A stretch of DNA of 64,000 bases from Planctomycetota bacterium. GTDB taxonomy: Bacteria > Planctomycetota > JACQVV01 > JASMLP01. The notes under the pieces are model-generated. The model was not told the DNA's origin. It did not search any database and saw only the letters and a program-made list of their open reading frames with translations. The stretch's first letter is position 1. Each line of letters opens with the position of its first letter. Shown piece by piece: positions 30,318 to 42,472 of this stretch. The stretch is taken from assembly GCA_030748635.1 (NCBI GenBank), contig JASMLP010000004.1, positions 1-64,000 on the forward strand, given 5' to 3'. The translations under genes and the position numbers were made by a program.

Positions 30318-31150
30318 TGGCGCCACTCTCCCAACAACTCGACGAATCGACCGTCGCGATCCGAGATGTCAATTCCCTCCAACCTCGAGTCGGCTTGATT
30401 CTCGGCTCCGGTCTTGGCAGTCTCGCAACTCGCATTAAAGAGGAAGACCCCCAGGCCACCACTCTTCCCTACGACCAGATCCCCCACTTTCCCAGTTCAA
30501 CCGTAGAGGGACATGCCGGCGAACTGATTCTGGGAACCCTGAACGGAACGCCCCTGGCCTTGATGGCCGGACGTTTTCATTACTATGAAGGGTATCCGCT
30601 GGAACGGGTGGTCTATCCTGTCCGAGTTCTGGGACGTCTGGGCATCACGCAGTTGATCGTTACCAACGCGGCCGGAGGAATCACCCCGGAACAGTCCCCT
30701 GGCTGCCTGATGTTGATCCGAGACCACATCAACATGCTCGGAGCCAATCCGCTCCGTGGAAACAACCCAGAAGATCTCGGCCCCCGATTTCCCGACATGA
30801 CCGAAGCCTACAGCGGACGCTTGCGGACGTTGGCCCGTGAAGTCGCCGCGAAACAAGCCCTGTCGATCGGTGAAGGAGTCTACGCGGCCTCACTGGGTCC
30901 TTCCTACGAAACTCCAGCCGAAATCGAACTGCTCGCCAGAAGTGGCGCCAACGCGGTCGGCATGAGCACCGTTCCCGAAGTCATCGCCGCTCGGCATATG
31001 GAGATCGAGGTCCTTGGAATTAGCTGTATTTCCAATCACGCCGCCGGGATCAGTCCCCACCCACTCACCCACGACGAGGTGATGGAGACCGGTCGAGAGG
31101 CTGCCCCAGCCTTCGAAAAGCTTATCCTGGGAGTATTGGCCCAACTATGA
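30314..31150 (+). CDS. Purine nucleoside phosphorylase
   Basis: GLILGSGLGSLATRI, MAGRFHYYEGYPLERVVYPVRVLGRLGI, TNAAGGI, NAVGMSTVPEVIAARH. Confidence 0.93.
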   Translation: MMAPLSQQLDESTVAIRDVNSLQPRVGLILGSGLGSLATRIKEEDPQATTLPYDQIPHFPSSTVEGHAGELILGTLNGTPLALMAGRFHYYEGYPLERVVYPVRVLGRLGITQLIVTNAAGGITPEQSPGCLMLIRDHINMLGANPLRGNNPEDLGPRFPDMTEAYSGRLRTLAREVAAKQALSIGEGVYAASLGPSYETPAEIELLARSGANAVGMSTVPEVIAARHMEIEVLGISCISNHAAGISPHPLTHDEVMETGREAAPAFEKLILGVLAQL

Positions 31151-31530
31151 CCGACCAGGAACTGATCGAACAAGCGTTCGAGGCCCGGCAGAAAGCCTAC
31201 GCCCCGTATTCCAAATTCCAGGTCGGAGCCGCGTGCATCGACCGCGCAGGCAATCTGTTTACCGGCGCCAACATGGAAAATGCGAGCTACGGCCTCACCG
31301 TGTGCGCCGAACGGGTCGCCCTATGGAAAGCCCACAGCGAAGCTTGCGAGCCCATCCTCAAAATAGCCGTGGTGGCCGAAGTCTCCGAGGGACCGGTTCG
31401 CCCCTGTGGCGCCTGCAGACAGGTGCTGGCTGAACTGGCCCCGGACGCGACTGTGATCATGGCCAATACCGCCGGCGAACAGGAGTCGAAAACTGTCGAC
31501 CAACTTCTTCCCCTCGCTTTTCACTGGTAG
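31147..31530 (+). CDS. cdd: Cytidine deaminase
   Basis: AYAPYSKFQVGAACIDRAGNLFTGANMENASYGLTVCAERVAL...PCGACRQVLAEL. Confidence 0.95.
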   Translation: MTDQELIEQAFEARQKAYAPYSKFQVGAACIDRAGNLFTGANMENASYGLTVCAERVALWKAHSEACEPILKIAVVAEVSEGPVRPCGACRQVLAELAPDATVIMANTAGEQESKTVDQLLPLAFHW

Positions 31531-31551
31531 ACCGATTCCGGAGGAATTGTC

Positions 31552-33105
31552 ATGAGTTCGACTCCAGACAAATTCGAAATTCTTGCCCAACTCAAAGAGC
31601 GCGCGCGTGAAGGCGGAGGAGCCAAGAGAGTCGAAGCCCAACACGAACGTGGGAAAGGGACTGCCCGGGAACGAATCGACTTACTCCTCGACGAAGGATC
31701 CTTCGAAGAGATGGACATGCTCGTGGAACACGACTGCTCTCATTTCGGGATGGAGAAGAAAACGTTCCCCGGAGACGGCGTCGTCACTGGATACGGAACC
31801 ATCGACGGCCGACCGATCTTTCTCTTCAGCCAGGATTTCACTGTCTTTGGCGGCAGCCTTTCGAAACGAAACGCCATGAAAATTTGCAAGGTCATGGATC
31901 TCGCGTTGAAAGCCGGAGTTCCCATAATCGGCCTGAACGACTCCGGGGGAGCTCGTATTCAGGAGGGAGTCGAAAGCCTAGGAGGCTATGCGGACATCTT
32001 TCTCCGCAATACCCTGGCCAGTGGAGTCATTCCCCAGATCTCCGCCATCCTCGGCCCCTGCGCGGGCGGCGCGGTGTACAGCCCAGCCATTACCGACTTC
32101 ATCTTCATGGTGGACCGTTCCAGCTACATGTTCGTGACCGGCCCCAACGTAATCAAAACCGTCACCCACGAAGAGGTCTCCTTCGAAGAACTAGGGGGAT
32201 CGAAGACCCACAATGAAATCAGCGGGGTTGCTCACTTCCGCTCCTCCAACGAACTCCTGTGTATCGAGTCCCTCCGGACCCTGCTCTCCTACCTCCCATC
32301 GAACAACATGGAAGACCCGCCCGCCCAGGACCTGGGAGATGACCCGGCTCGAGAAGATCCCGAACTCGACACCCTCATCCCCGACAACCCGCGCACGGGC
32401 TACGACATGAAAGAGGTTCTCCACCGAGTGGTCGACCAGGGCATATTTTTCGAGGTCCAGGAGCATTACGCGCAAAACATTCTGATCGGATTTGCTCGCC
32501 TAGACGGTCGTTCGGTAGGAATCGTTGCCCAGCAACCGATGGTTCTAGCCGGTACTCTCGACATCAACAGTTCGATCAAAGCGGCGCGATTCATTCGCTT
32601 CTGCGACGCGTTCAATATTCCGCTTGTCACCTTTGTGGATGTACCCGGATTTCTTCCGGGTGTGGCCCAAGAGCACGGCGGCATCATCAAAAACGGGGCC
32701 AAACTCCTCTACGCATGGTGCGAAGCGACTGTACCCAAAATCACGGTAATCACCCGCAAAGCGTACGGCGGCGCGTACGATGTCATGAACTCCAAGCACA
32801 TCCGGGCCGACTTCAACTTCGCCTGGCCGTCCGCAGAGATCGCCGTCATGGGACCCGAGGGTGCGGTGGAGATCGTCTTCAAGAAAGAACTCGCCGATGC
32901 GAAAGATCCAGTCGAACGCCAGACCGAACTGGTAACCGAATATCGCGATACGTTCGCCAATCCCTACGTCGCCGCGCGCCTGGGCTATCTCGACGACGTG
33001 ATTCGTCCCCGCACGACTCGCCGTCGCCTATGCCGAGCCCTCAGCCTTCTCGAGAACAAAGCAGACCGGAACCCGTCCAAAAAGCACGGCAACATTCCTC
33101 TGTAA
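31552..33105 (+). CDS. pccB: Propionyl/acyl-CoA carboxylase carboxyltransferase (beta) subunit
   Basis: [71 protein letters not shown]. Confidence 0.92.
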   Translation: MSSTPDKFEILAQLKERAREGGGAKRVEAQHERGKGTARERIDLLLDEGSFEEMDMLVEHDCSHFGMEKKTFPGDGVVTGYGTIDGRPIFLFSQDFTVFGGSLSKRNAMKICKVMDLALKAGVPIIGLNDSGGARIQEGVESLGGYADIFLRNTLASGVIPQISAILGPCAGGAVYSPAITDFIFMVDRSSYMFVTGPNVIKTVTHEEVSFEELGGSKTHNEISGVAHFRSSNELLCIESLRTLLSYLPSNNMEDPPAQDLGDDPAREDPELDTLIPDNPRTGYDMKEVLHRVVDQGIFFEVQEHYAQNILIGFARLDGRSVGIVAQQPMVLAGTLDINSSIKAARFIRFCDAFNIPLVTFVDVPGFLPGVAQEHGGIIKNGAKLLYAWCEATVPKITVITRKAYGGAYDVMNSKHIRADFNFAWPSAEIAVMGPEGAVEIVFKKELADAKDPVERQTELVTEYRDTFANPYVAARLGYLDDVIRPRTTRRRLCRALSLLENKADRNPSKKHGNIPL

Positions 33106-33111
33106 AAAAAA

Positions 33112-33144
33112 GAAGCCGGGGGAAACAACTTCCACCCCGGCTTC
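33112..33144 (-). terminator. Hairpin terminator downstream of gdhA (minus strand)
   Basis: GAAGCCGGGG...CCCCGGCTTC 10-bp perfect stem, A-run on the + strand 5' side (U-run for the minus transcript), between convergent genes. Confidence 0.8.
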
Positions 33145-33163
33145 CTCGAAAAAACGTTTGTTC

Positions 33164-34597
<1,434 letters not shown>

Positions 34598-34653
34598 CTA
34601 CGGAGCCGAGGCCTATGCGTCAAGTGGTACCGAGAAAAGAACTTGCAAAAAAC

Positions 34654-36237
34654 TCAGAACGAGGGTTCGCGGTATCTCCCCCAGATTCGCTCCAGGCAGC
34701 CGCTGATCTCGCCCAAAGTGGAATAGGCTTTCACGCACTCGAACATCGGATCCAGAATATTGGCCTCTGGTTCCCGGACAGCCTCCTCCAGAGTTGCCAA
34801 ACAGCGCGCAACCTCTTCTTCGCTACGACGACCCCGAACACCTTCCAAACGATCGATTTGCCGCTTCCGAACCCCCGGATCGATCGGCTGCAAGGGAGGC
34901 TCGACCTCGGCATCGGGCGCTCGATGACGATTGACCCCGACGACCACCTGATCCCCCCGATCGATCCGCTTCTGCTCCGCATACGCTTTCTCGTAAATCG
35001 CCTTCTTGAAATAACCATTTTCCACCGCGGCGATCGATCCCCCCATCTCCTCGATCCGGTCCATCTCGACAATCGCAGCCTTTTCCAAACGATCGGTGAG
35101 ATCTTCCAGATACCAGGATCCTCCCAGCGGATCGACCACATCGGGAACCCCGCTCTCCTCACCCAAAATCTGCTGGGTTCTCAGAGCGATTCGAGCGCTT
35201 TCCTCGGTCGGAAGGGCAAGCGCCTCATCCAGAGCGTTGGTATGCAACGACTGGGTTCCCCCCAGAATCGATGAAAGCGCCTGAAGAGTTACGCGAGAGA
35301 CATTGTTTTCCGGTTCGATCGAAGTGAGCGTCGAACCACAGGTCTGGGTGTGAAAACGGAGCATCCACGCCTTGGGATTGGTGGCTCCGAATCGTTCCTT
35401 CATGATTCGCGCCCACATCCTCCTCGCGGCCCGAAACTTGGCCACCTCCTCGAAGAGATGGTTGTGCGCCCCGAAGAAAAACGAGAGCCGAGCCCCGAAA
35501 CGATCCACTTCCAACCCTCGGTCCAGAGCCGCCTTCACATAGGCCACGGCATTGGAAAGCGTAAATGCCACCTCTTGCACCGCGGTGGAGCCCGCTTCTC
35601 GAATGTGATATCCCGAAATCGAAATCGTGTTCCAGCGTGGAGCCACACGACCACAAAAATCGAAGACATCCGTGACCAGCCGAAGCGAGGGGCGCGGAGG
35701 ATGAATATACGTTCCGCGAGCGATGTATTCCTTCAAGATATCGTTTTGAACCGTACCCGAAACTCGAGACAGATCGGCTCCTTGAGCTTCGGCGACCGCC
35801 AGATAAAAACACAAAAGGATGGGAGCCGTCGCATTGATCGTCATCGACGTACTGACTTCGGCCATAGGAATGCCGTCAAAGAGCACCTCCATATCTGCCA
35901 GGCTGTCGATCGCCACCCCCACCTTGCCCACCTCCCCTTCGGCCATGGGATGATCCGAGTCGTATCCCATCTGAGTCGGAAGATCAAAAGCGACCGAAAG
36001 ACCGGTCTGACCATGATCTAGCAGATATCGATACCGACGATTGCTCTCCTCGGGTGTTGAGAATCCCGCATACTGGCGCATGGTCCAGAGACGACCTCGA
36101 TACATCGATGGATAGACGCCACGAGTGAAGGGATATTCTCCGGGAACCTCATTCTCCCTAGGCGCCTCGGCAAAATAGCAGGGGTCAAGCTCCAGATCAC
36201 TTGAAGTCCTACGTTCATTCGGCGAGCCAGAGTTCAT
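34654..36237 (-). CDS. Methylmalonyl-CoA mutase large (catalytic) subunit, without B12-binding domain
   Basis: [63 protein letters not shown]; 527 aa, no C-terminal DxHxxG cobalamin domain. Confidence 0.93.
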   Translation of the reverse strand: MNSGSPNERRTSSDLELDPCYFAEAPRENEVPGEYPFTRGVYPSMYRGRLWTMRQYAGFSTPEESNRRYRYLLDHGQTGLSVAFDLPTQMGYDSDHPMAEGEVGKVGVAIDSLADMEVLFDGIPMAEVSTSMTINATAPILLCFYLAVAEAQGADLSRVSGTVQNDILKEYIARGTYIHPPRPSLRLVTDVFDFCGRVAPRWNTISISGYHIREAGSTAVQEVAFTLSNAVAYVKAALDRGLEVDRFGARLSFFFGAHNHLFEEVAKFRAARRMWARIMKERFGATNPKAWMLRFHTQTCGSTLTSIEPENNVSRVTLQALSSILGGTQSLHTNALDEALALPTEESARIALRTQQILGEESGVPDVVDPLGGSWYLEDLTDRLEKAAIVEMDRIEEMGGSIAAVENGYFKKAIYEKAYAEQKRIDRGDQVVVGVNRHRAPDAEVEPPLQPIDPGVRKRQIDRLEGVRGRRSEEEVARCLATLEEAVREPEANILDPMFECVKAYSTLGEISGCLERIWGRYREPSF

Positions 36238-36749
36238 CTCGAAAGCCTCACCAGTACCTGCCCCTTCTCCACCGCATCCCCTTCACAAACCAGGATCTCT
36301 TCGACCCGTCCCGCCGCCGAGGCCACGATCTCGTTCTCCAGTTTCATGGCATCGAGTACGAGCAGACACTGACCCGCCTCTACCGTCTGCTGAAGTCCGA
36401 CATCAACTCTCACCACCAGACCGGGAATCGGAGCCTCGACCCGACACTCGCTGTCATCCTCATCCTCTTGCGTGGACACTTGCTGGAAACGAGCCATACG
36501 AGCATCCACCACAGAAACCTGATAATCGTTTCCATCCAGTCCGATGTGGTAATTCCCTTCTCCTGAGGATTGAAACCCGAACTCCCTCTGGGAGTCGCCC
36601 AGAACGAGACGCCGGATCGCCCCCCCGCCTCGCTCCAGCAGCACCGGGATCGTCTCTCCATCTACCTGAAGTTCGAACGGGCCGTCTTCGCCTCCTCCCC
36701 GGACTTCGATATCCCACCCGGAGCCTTCACAAGTAACTCGATATTTCAC
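36234..36749 (-). CDS. Biotin carboxyl carrier protein of acyl-CoA carboxylase
   Basis: [48 protein letters not shown] before GTG at 36749, overlapping upstream TAG stop. Confidence 0.85.
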   Translation of the reverse strand: MKYRVTCEGSGWDIEVRGGGEDGPFELQVDGETIPVLLERGGGAIRRLVLGDSQREFGFQSSGEGNYHIGLDGNDYQVSVVDARMARFQQVSTQEDEDDSECRVEAPIPGLVVRVDVGLQQTVEAGQCLLVLDAMKLENEIVASAAGRVEEILVCEGDAVEKGQVLVRLSR

Positions 36750-38251
36750 TAGGACCTCCGCCCCTTCATGCGATGCACCATCTTCCACGGATTCCAGGAA
36801 GCAGATTCCCCTGGATTCCGGGTCCGGGCTCCGGCAACCGAACGCCGAACGTGCTCCAGAGCCACCGCGATCAATGCCGCTTCCCGAGGATCCGGTCGCT
36901 CGATCCCATCGACGAGAGACTCCTCCAGAAACCGGATCGAAACATCGCCGGAAATAAAGTCAGGATGATTCATGACCGCGAGATGAAACGGCACAGAAGT
37001 TTGAATACCCACCAAGGTGTATTCCGACAGTGCCCGACGCATCCTGCTGATCGCTTCGGACCGACTCCGACCCCAGACGATGAGTTTGGAAATCATCGGG
37101 TCGTAATACATCGTAACCTCACTTCCCTGACGCACCCCCGAATCGATGCGAACAAAAGGACCGTCCGGACGCTTCATGCCTTCGACCCGACCCGGTGAAG
37201 GGATGAACCCTTGATAAGGATCTTCCGCATAAATCCGGCATTCGATCGCGTGTCCTCGGAAGTCGATCTCGTCCTGAGTCAGCGGCAAGGACTCCCCCTC
37301 CGCAACCTGAATCTGAAGCGCCACCAGATCGATTCCGGTCACCATCTCGGTCACCGCATGCTCGACCTGCAGTCGGGTATTCATCTCCAGAAAGAAATAT
37401 TCACCGTTGGGAAGAAGTAGGAGTTCTATGGTACCGGCTCCCACATATCCGACTTCCTGGGTCAACCGAACCGCAACCTCTCCCATCGAAGCCCGAAGCT
37501 CTGGCGTGACCGCAGTCGAAGGGGATTCCTCGACCAGTTTTTGATGACGACGCTGAATGGAACAATCTCGCTCCCCCAGGTGAATGGCGTTGCCGTGGGT
37601 ATCCGCAAACACCTGGATTTCGACGTGACGAGGCCGCTCGAGAAACCGCTCGAGATAGACCGTGCCGTCCCCAAAAGCCCCCTCAGCTTCTCCTCGGGCT
37701 TGACGCAACGCCCCTTCGAGGTCTTCCGGGGACCGCACCACCCGCATCCCCTTTCCCCCCCCACCGTAGGCCGCCTTGACCAGCAAGGGATACCCGATCG
37801 ATTCGGCCTGTCCGACCGGATCCTCCCCCTCTTCAAGGGGCCCCGGAGATCCCGGAATGATCGGCATGCCGCAACGGGAAGCCGCCTCTCGGGCCGCCAC
37901 CTTGTCTCCCATTCGGCGGATAACCTCCGGTGAAGGTCCGATAAACAGAAGCCCGGCCTCGATCACCGCTTCAGCAAAATCTCCGTTTTCAGCCAGAAAG
38001 CCGTATCCAGGGTGGATCGCATCCGCTCCAGACTTCCGCGCCACTGCGATCAATTTTTCGATATCCAGATAACTCGCGGAGGATTCTGCCGGCCCCAAGC
38101 GATAAGCCTCATCGGCAGCCAAGACATGAGGAGAGCCGTTATCCACATCCGAATACACAGCCACACTACCGATACCCATCTCGCGACAGCTCCGGATGAT
38201 GCGCAGGGCGATTTCCCCGCGATTAGCAATCAGGATCTTGTGGATCTTCAT
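36749..38251 (-). CDS. Acetyl/propionyl-CoA carboxylase biotin carboxylase subunit
   Basis: MKIHKILIANRGEIALRIIRSCREMGIGSVAVYSD, AAYGGGGKGMRVV, FLEMNTRLQVEHAVTEMVTGIDLV. Confidence 0.95.
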   Translation of the reverse strand: MKIHKILIANRGEIALRIIRSCREMGIGSVAVYSDVDNGSPHVLAADEAYRLGPAESSASYLDIEKLIAVARKSGADAIHPGYGFLAENGDFAEAVIEAGLLFIGPSPEVIRRMGDKVAAREAASRCGMPIIPGSPGPLEEGEDPVGQAESIGYPLLVKAAYGGGGKGMRVVRSPEDLEGALRQARGEAEGAFGDGTVYLERFLERPRHVEIQVFADTHGNAIHLGERDCSIQRRHQKLVEESPSTAVTPELRASMGEVAVRLTQEVGYVGAGTIELLLLPNGEYFFLEMNTRLQVEHAVTEMVTGIDLVALQIQVAEGESLPLTQDEIDFRGHAIECRIYAEDPYQGFIPSPGRVEGMKRPDGPFVRIDSGVRQGSEVTMYYDPMISKLIVWGRSRSEAISRMRRALSEYTLVGIQTSVPFHLAVMNHPDFISGDVSIRFLEESLVDGIERPDPREAALIAVALEHVRRSVAGARTRNPGESASWNPWKMVHRMKGRRS

Positions 38252-38410
38252 GACTGGAAGCGACCGACAGTTTCCGGTGAATCCCTTTTCTTGTCGAGGC
38301 CACATGTTACAACGCAGCCCCACTCACCGCTACAATAGCCCTTCGTCCCCAGATAGAAAAGACAGATCGTATTCCCTCTCACCCAGCTCATCGACCACAG
38401 GAACAACTCC

Positions 38411-38812
38411 ATGCAACTGGATCACATCGGCCTCGCAGTACAGGATATCGAAAACACCTCAAAGTTCTGGAGCGAAGCGATGGGCTACCAACTCCTCCTC
38501 GAAGAGGATGTCCCCTCGATGGCCGTCCGGGTACAAAAACTTGCGTCCCACGGAACCACCATCGAATTGCTCCAACCCACCGGTAACGAGGGGGCCATTG
38601 CCAAGTTCTTGCAAAAGCGTGGCCCGGGAATCCACCATCTCTCCTTTCACATCGAAAATATCGAGGAGGCAACCGCTCGGTTTGCCGCCCTGGGATACAC
38701 GGCGCTCTACCCCCAACCGCGCGTGGGAGCCGGTGGATGTCTGGTCAATTTCTTTCACCCGAAAGATACCCACGGCGTCCTGATCGAAATCGCGCAGGAA
38801 CCTTCAGCGTAG
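38411..38812 (+). CDS. mce: Methylmalonyl-CoA epimerase
   Basis: LDHIGLAVQDIENTSKFW, GPGIHHLSFHIENIEEA, VNFFHPKDTHGVLIEI. Confidence 0.93.
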   Translation: MQLDHIGLAVQDIENTSKFWSEAMGYQLLLEEDVPSMAVRVQKLASHGTTIELLQPTGNEGAIAKFLQKRGPGIHHLSFHIENIEEATARFAALGYTALYPQPRVGAGGCLVNFFHPKDTHGVLIEIAQEPSA

Positions 38813-38866
38813 GTCCCAAGCTCCATCAAGAGCCCGGCCCCATAACGCCACTCCGGAACAGCCAGA

Positions 38867-39970
38867 CTACTTCTTGTAATTCATCCGCGCGTAAGGGGAT
38901 CCACCGTACTGAGCCTTGAGGCGACCGTACAAAGACACCGCCCGCTTCCTCCACTCTGGATTGCCCTCCTGGTCCGAAAGGACATGAAAGCATTTGGCCG
39001 AATTGAACAACGCTTCGGGCATCTGGGACTGAACCCCCTCGTAGAGAGTCACCACCCGCAAGTAAGCGAGTAGTGCGTCTTTCCATTCTCCCTGGGAAAC
39101 GTGGTACCCACCGATTCCGTTGTAAGCGCCGGCGAGGACTTCCATCTCCTCCGACCCCGCAGCCTGGAGAACCTGCTTCAGGATGGTCCGAGACTGTGAA
39201 GCCTTCCCTTCCTTCTGAAGGCAACGAGCCTCCCCGAGTTTAGCCATTCGGGAAATTCCGGGATAGCTACTTCCACTATCGGAGGCAACACCCTGATAGA
39301 GCTTGAGGGCGGGCCCCGTCTTACTCTGATTTTCCAGAAAACCGGCCTTTTCCAGCTTGGCCTGATATCCCCACTCGTCTGCAAGCTCCGTCCTTCCCGC
39401 CGTCGCGATGAGTGTATCCAGAGCCGACATCGCCGCCGCGGTATCCCCAAGACTCACATGAATCCGGGCCATCGCGGTGTACGCTTCGCCATAAAATCGA
39501 GAATCGCTCTCCTTTTTCAGGAGGGCCTGAAAAGATTTCATCGCCTCGGCCCGCTTCCCCATCCTGAGGTAGCATTGCGCGATGTTGTAGTAGCAATACT
39601 GAGAAACCCAGGCCGCGGCCTTCCGCTCCTTGAGAGCCTTCTCGTAGTATTTGATCGCATCCTTATACATCCCCCGCCGTTCGTCTTCTTCGGCTCGCAT
39701 ATAACTGCTGGGCTTGTAGGTAAAGACGATCTCTTTGATATTGGAAAGTTTCTCTTCCTGCGCTCCGGCTCGACGCATACCCGAATCCATGTATTTGAAA
39801 TAAACCGTCGAGTATGTAATTCGAGAAATTTCAACATCCATGAAAAATCGAGAGGTCTTCTTGGCCTTCTTATGATGAATTTCATCGGCCAAAAGAGGTG
39901 CTGTACCCCAGAAGAGAAAGACCAGGGTCAGAAAACGAACAAAGTGGCAACGCTGCATCATGGACCTCAA
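38867..39970 (-). CDS. Secreted TPR-repeat protein
   Basis: Signal peptide LTLVFLFWGTAPLLADEI; repeated TPR helices (AIKYYEKALKERKAAAWVSQYCYYNIAQCYLRMGKRAEAMKSFQALLKK). Confidence 0.75.
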   Translation of the reverse strand: MRSMMQRCHFVRFLTLVFLFWGTAPLLADEIHHKKAKKTSRFFMDVEISRITYSTVYFKYMDSGMRRAGAQEEKLSNIKEIVFTYKPSSYMRAEEDERRGMYKDAIKYYEKALKERKAAAWVSQYCYYNIAQCYLRMGKRAEAMKSFQALLKKESDSRFYGEAYTAMARIHVSLGDTAAAMSALDTLIATAGRTELADEWGYQAKLEKAGFLENQSKTGPALKLYQGVASDSGSSYPGISRMAKLGEARCLQKEGKASQSRTILKQVLQAAGSEEMEVLAGAYNGIGGYHVSQGEWKDALLAYLRVVTLYEGVQSQMPEALFNSAKCFHVLSDQEGNPEWRKRAVSLYGRLKAQYGGSPYARMNYKK

Positions 39971-40090
39971 AGAAATCGACTGTTGGGAAGCAGTATTTGT
40001 TGAAGAGAAGCCTTAGAGAATAAAACGACCGCCGCCCTCCTGCAAGCGCAACGGTCGATGCTTTTCATTGAAATAGGCGGTAAAGAGGAA

Positions 40091-42379
40091 CTAGCTCCCC
40101 TTGCGGGACGCCATTTCTCGATCGGCGACCTTCTTGGAGAGTTTGACTCGTCCCAGATCGTCGATCGAAAGGACCTTAACCCAGATCTCCTCTCCTTCCC
40201 GGACCACATCCCGAACATTGCCGACAAAATCCTCGGCGAGTTCGGAGACATGAACCAGACCATCCGTCTTGGGAAGGATTTCTACGAATGCGCCGAAATC
40301 CTTGATGGAATTCACCTTACCGAAGTAAAGCTTGCCTACCTCAGCCTCGGCACAGATATCCTCGACCCGCTTCTTGGCGGTTTCGGCACCATCCATCTCG
40401 ACGCAGAAGATCTCGACCGTCCCATCGTCCTCGATTTCGATGTTCGCTCCGGTTTCCTCCTGGATAGAACGAATCGTCTTTCCACCCGAACCGATAACCA
40501 GCGAGATCTTTTCCGGATTGATCTGAATCCGGAAAGTCCTGGGAGCAAAAATAGAGATATCTCGACGCGGCCTTTCGAGCGGCGTCAACATCTCACCCAG
40601 AATATGAAGACGACCTTCTCGAGCCTGCTCGAGAGCTTGACGCATCACATCTTTACTGACTCCCGCAACCTTGCAATCCAGCTGCATTGCGGTGACACCC
40701 TCCGTTGTCCCAGCAACCTTGAAGTCCATGTCCCCGCAGTAATCTTCGGTTCCGAGAATATCCGAGAGAATCTGAAATTTCTTTTTCCCGTCGCTCACCA
40801 ACCCCATGGCGATCCCGGCCACCGGGCGCCGAATCGGAACACCGGCATCCATGAGAGCCATCGTGCCCCCACAAACCGAGGCCATCGAACTGGATCCGTT
40901 GGATTCGAGAATCTCGGAGATCAAGCGGATGGTGTAGGAAAAATCGCTCGCGTCAGGAAGCACCGGCGCCAATGAACGTTCAGCCAGATCCCCGTGCCCG
41001 ATCTCCCGTCGTCCTGGCCCTCGGATGGGTCGCACGTCGCCAACACAAAAGGGAGGAAAGTTGTAGTGAAGCATGAACCGCTTCGATACCGGATCGAGAA
41101 GGCCGTCGACTTTCTGTTGATCCCGAGCCGACCCAAGAGTTGTCGAAACAAGAGCCTGAGTCTCACCACGAGTGAAGAGAGCTGAACCGTGAGTTCGGGG
41201 AAGGACATTGACATCGGAATGGATCGGTCGGATATCTTGCAACCCACGTCCATCGATGCGTAACGACTTCTTCAGGATCATGTCCCGAACGATCGCTTTT
41301 TCCAGTTTCCCGAATCCGGCCATGAGATCCTTGGACTCGTACTGACCGCTTCCAACTTCCCCGGTTTCCGAGTCTGGACCGTGGTCTTCGAGGATTTGCT
41401 TGCGCAACGCCCGAATAGCTTGACCCGAATCCCGTTTGGGAGAAAGCGTCAAACCCGCTTCGAGCTCCTTGCGATAGGTCTTCTCGATAAAGCGGTTGCA
41501 GTCCTCGTTGACTTCCGGGGGTTGCACCTCTTCCTTGACCGGACCCACTTTGGCCTGAAGCTCCTCGATCGCCTCGATAATCGGCTGCGCCGCTTCGAAG
41601 CCGAAGAAGAGGGCTTCGAGAACAACCTCATCAGGCACCTCTTTCGCCGCCGCTTCGACCATGACGATGGCATCCTTGGAACTGGCCACGACAAGATCGA
41701 GATCGCTCTTTTGCAGGTCCTCCTGAGTCGGCATGAGTACGAATTCCCCATCGACTCGACCCACTCGAACCGCCCCCAATGGGCCCATGAAAGGAACATT
41801 GGCCACCGAAAGAGCGGCGAAAGCGCCATTCATCGAAAGGATATCGGGATCATTCTTCTGATCGGACGAAAGGACCAGAGTCTGAACCTGAAGCTCCTTC
41901 TTGTAGCCGTCGGGAAAAAGTGGACGGATAGGACGATCAGTCAGACGGCAAGTCAGAATTTCCTTGGTCGTAGGACGACCTTCTCGCTTGAAAAAACCGC
42001 CGGGAAACTTACCGACAGCCGCAGTCTTCTCACGATAGTCGATCGTGAGCGGGAAAAAACCGAGATCTCGACGCAGATCTGCGCTCTGCGCCGCGACGAG
42101 TACTGCCGTGTCTTGATACTGGACATAGACGGAACCGTCCGCTTGACGAGCCATTCGGCCGGTCTCAAAACTCAGGCGACGTCCACCAAGATCGAGATCC
42201 ACTCGATGAATCGGCGACGGAAAAGTATTTCCCGTTTTGGACGGAGTTTTTTTCACGGTTCTCTTGGAACTTTTCTTGGAACTCTTCTTGGAGCTCTTCT
42301 TGGAGCTCTTCTTGGGACGGCTTGTTGCCGACTTGCTTCCACGGGAAGCCTTGGTTTCTTGTGTAGCTTTTCTTACCAC
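40091..42379 (-). CDS. pnp: Polyribonucleotide nucleotidyltransferase with Lys/Ser-rich N-terminal extension
   Basis: RNase PH domains, FTRGETQALVSTTLGSARDQQ, KH and S1 domains (VIGSGGKTIRSIQEETGANIEIEDDG; FGAFVEILPKTDGLVHVSEL). Confidence 0.95.
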   Translation of the reverse strand: MVRKATQETKASRGSKSATSRPKKSSKKSSKKSSKKSSKRTVKKTPSKTGNTFPSPIHRVDLDLGGRRLSFETGRMARQADGSVYVQYQDTAVLVAAQSADLRRDLGFFPLTIDYREKTAAVGKFPGGFFKREGRPTTKEILTCRLTDRPIRPLFPDGYKKELQVQTLVLSSDQKNDPDILSMNGAFAALSVANVPFMGPLGAVRVGRVDGEFVLMPTQEDLQKSDLDLVVASSKDAIVMVEAAAKEVPDEVVLEALFFGFEAAQPIIEAIEELQAKVGPVKEEVQPPEVNEDCNRFIEKTYRKELEAGLTLSPKRDSGQAIRALRKQILEDHGPDSETGEVGSGQYESKDLMAGFGKLEKAIVRDMILKKSLRIDGRGLQDIRPIHSDVNVLPRTHGSALFTRGETQALVSTTLGSARDQQKVDGLLDPVSKRFMLHYNFPPFCVGDVRPIRGPGRREIGHGDLAERSLAPVLPDASDFSYTIRLISEILESNGSSSMASVCGGTMALMDAGVPIRRPVAGIAMGLVSDGKKKFQILSDILGTEDYCGDMDFKVAGTTEGVTAMQLDCKVAGVSKDVMRQALEQAREGRLHILGEMLTPLERPRRDISIFAPRTFRIQINPEKISLVIGSGGKTIRSIQEETGANIEIEDDGTVEIFCVEMDGAETAKKRVEDICAEAEVGKLYFGKVNSIKDFGAFVEILPKTDGLVHVSELAEDFVGNVRDVVREGEEIWVKVLSIDDLGRVKLSKKVADREMASRKGS
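42259..42316 (-). repeat. 12-bp tandem repeat encoding (KKSS)n in the PNPase N-terminus
   Basis: Near-identical TTCTTGGAGCTC / TTCTTGGAACTC units in tandem. Confidence 0.85.
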
Positions 42380-42472
42380 AATGAAATCTCCTCTAGTAAA
42401 TCCACTTGCAGAAAGACTCCGCGCTCATTCCTTACCTGGAGTGGGCGGTTAGACCTTCCTCGCAATGGAGCC

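Noticed and set aside
42259-42316. Possible CRISPR-like repeat array
   Set aside because: Contiguous 12-bp coding repeats without spacers; explained by (KKSS)n in PNPase.
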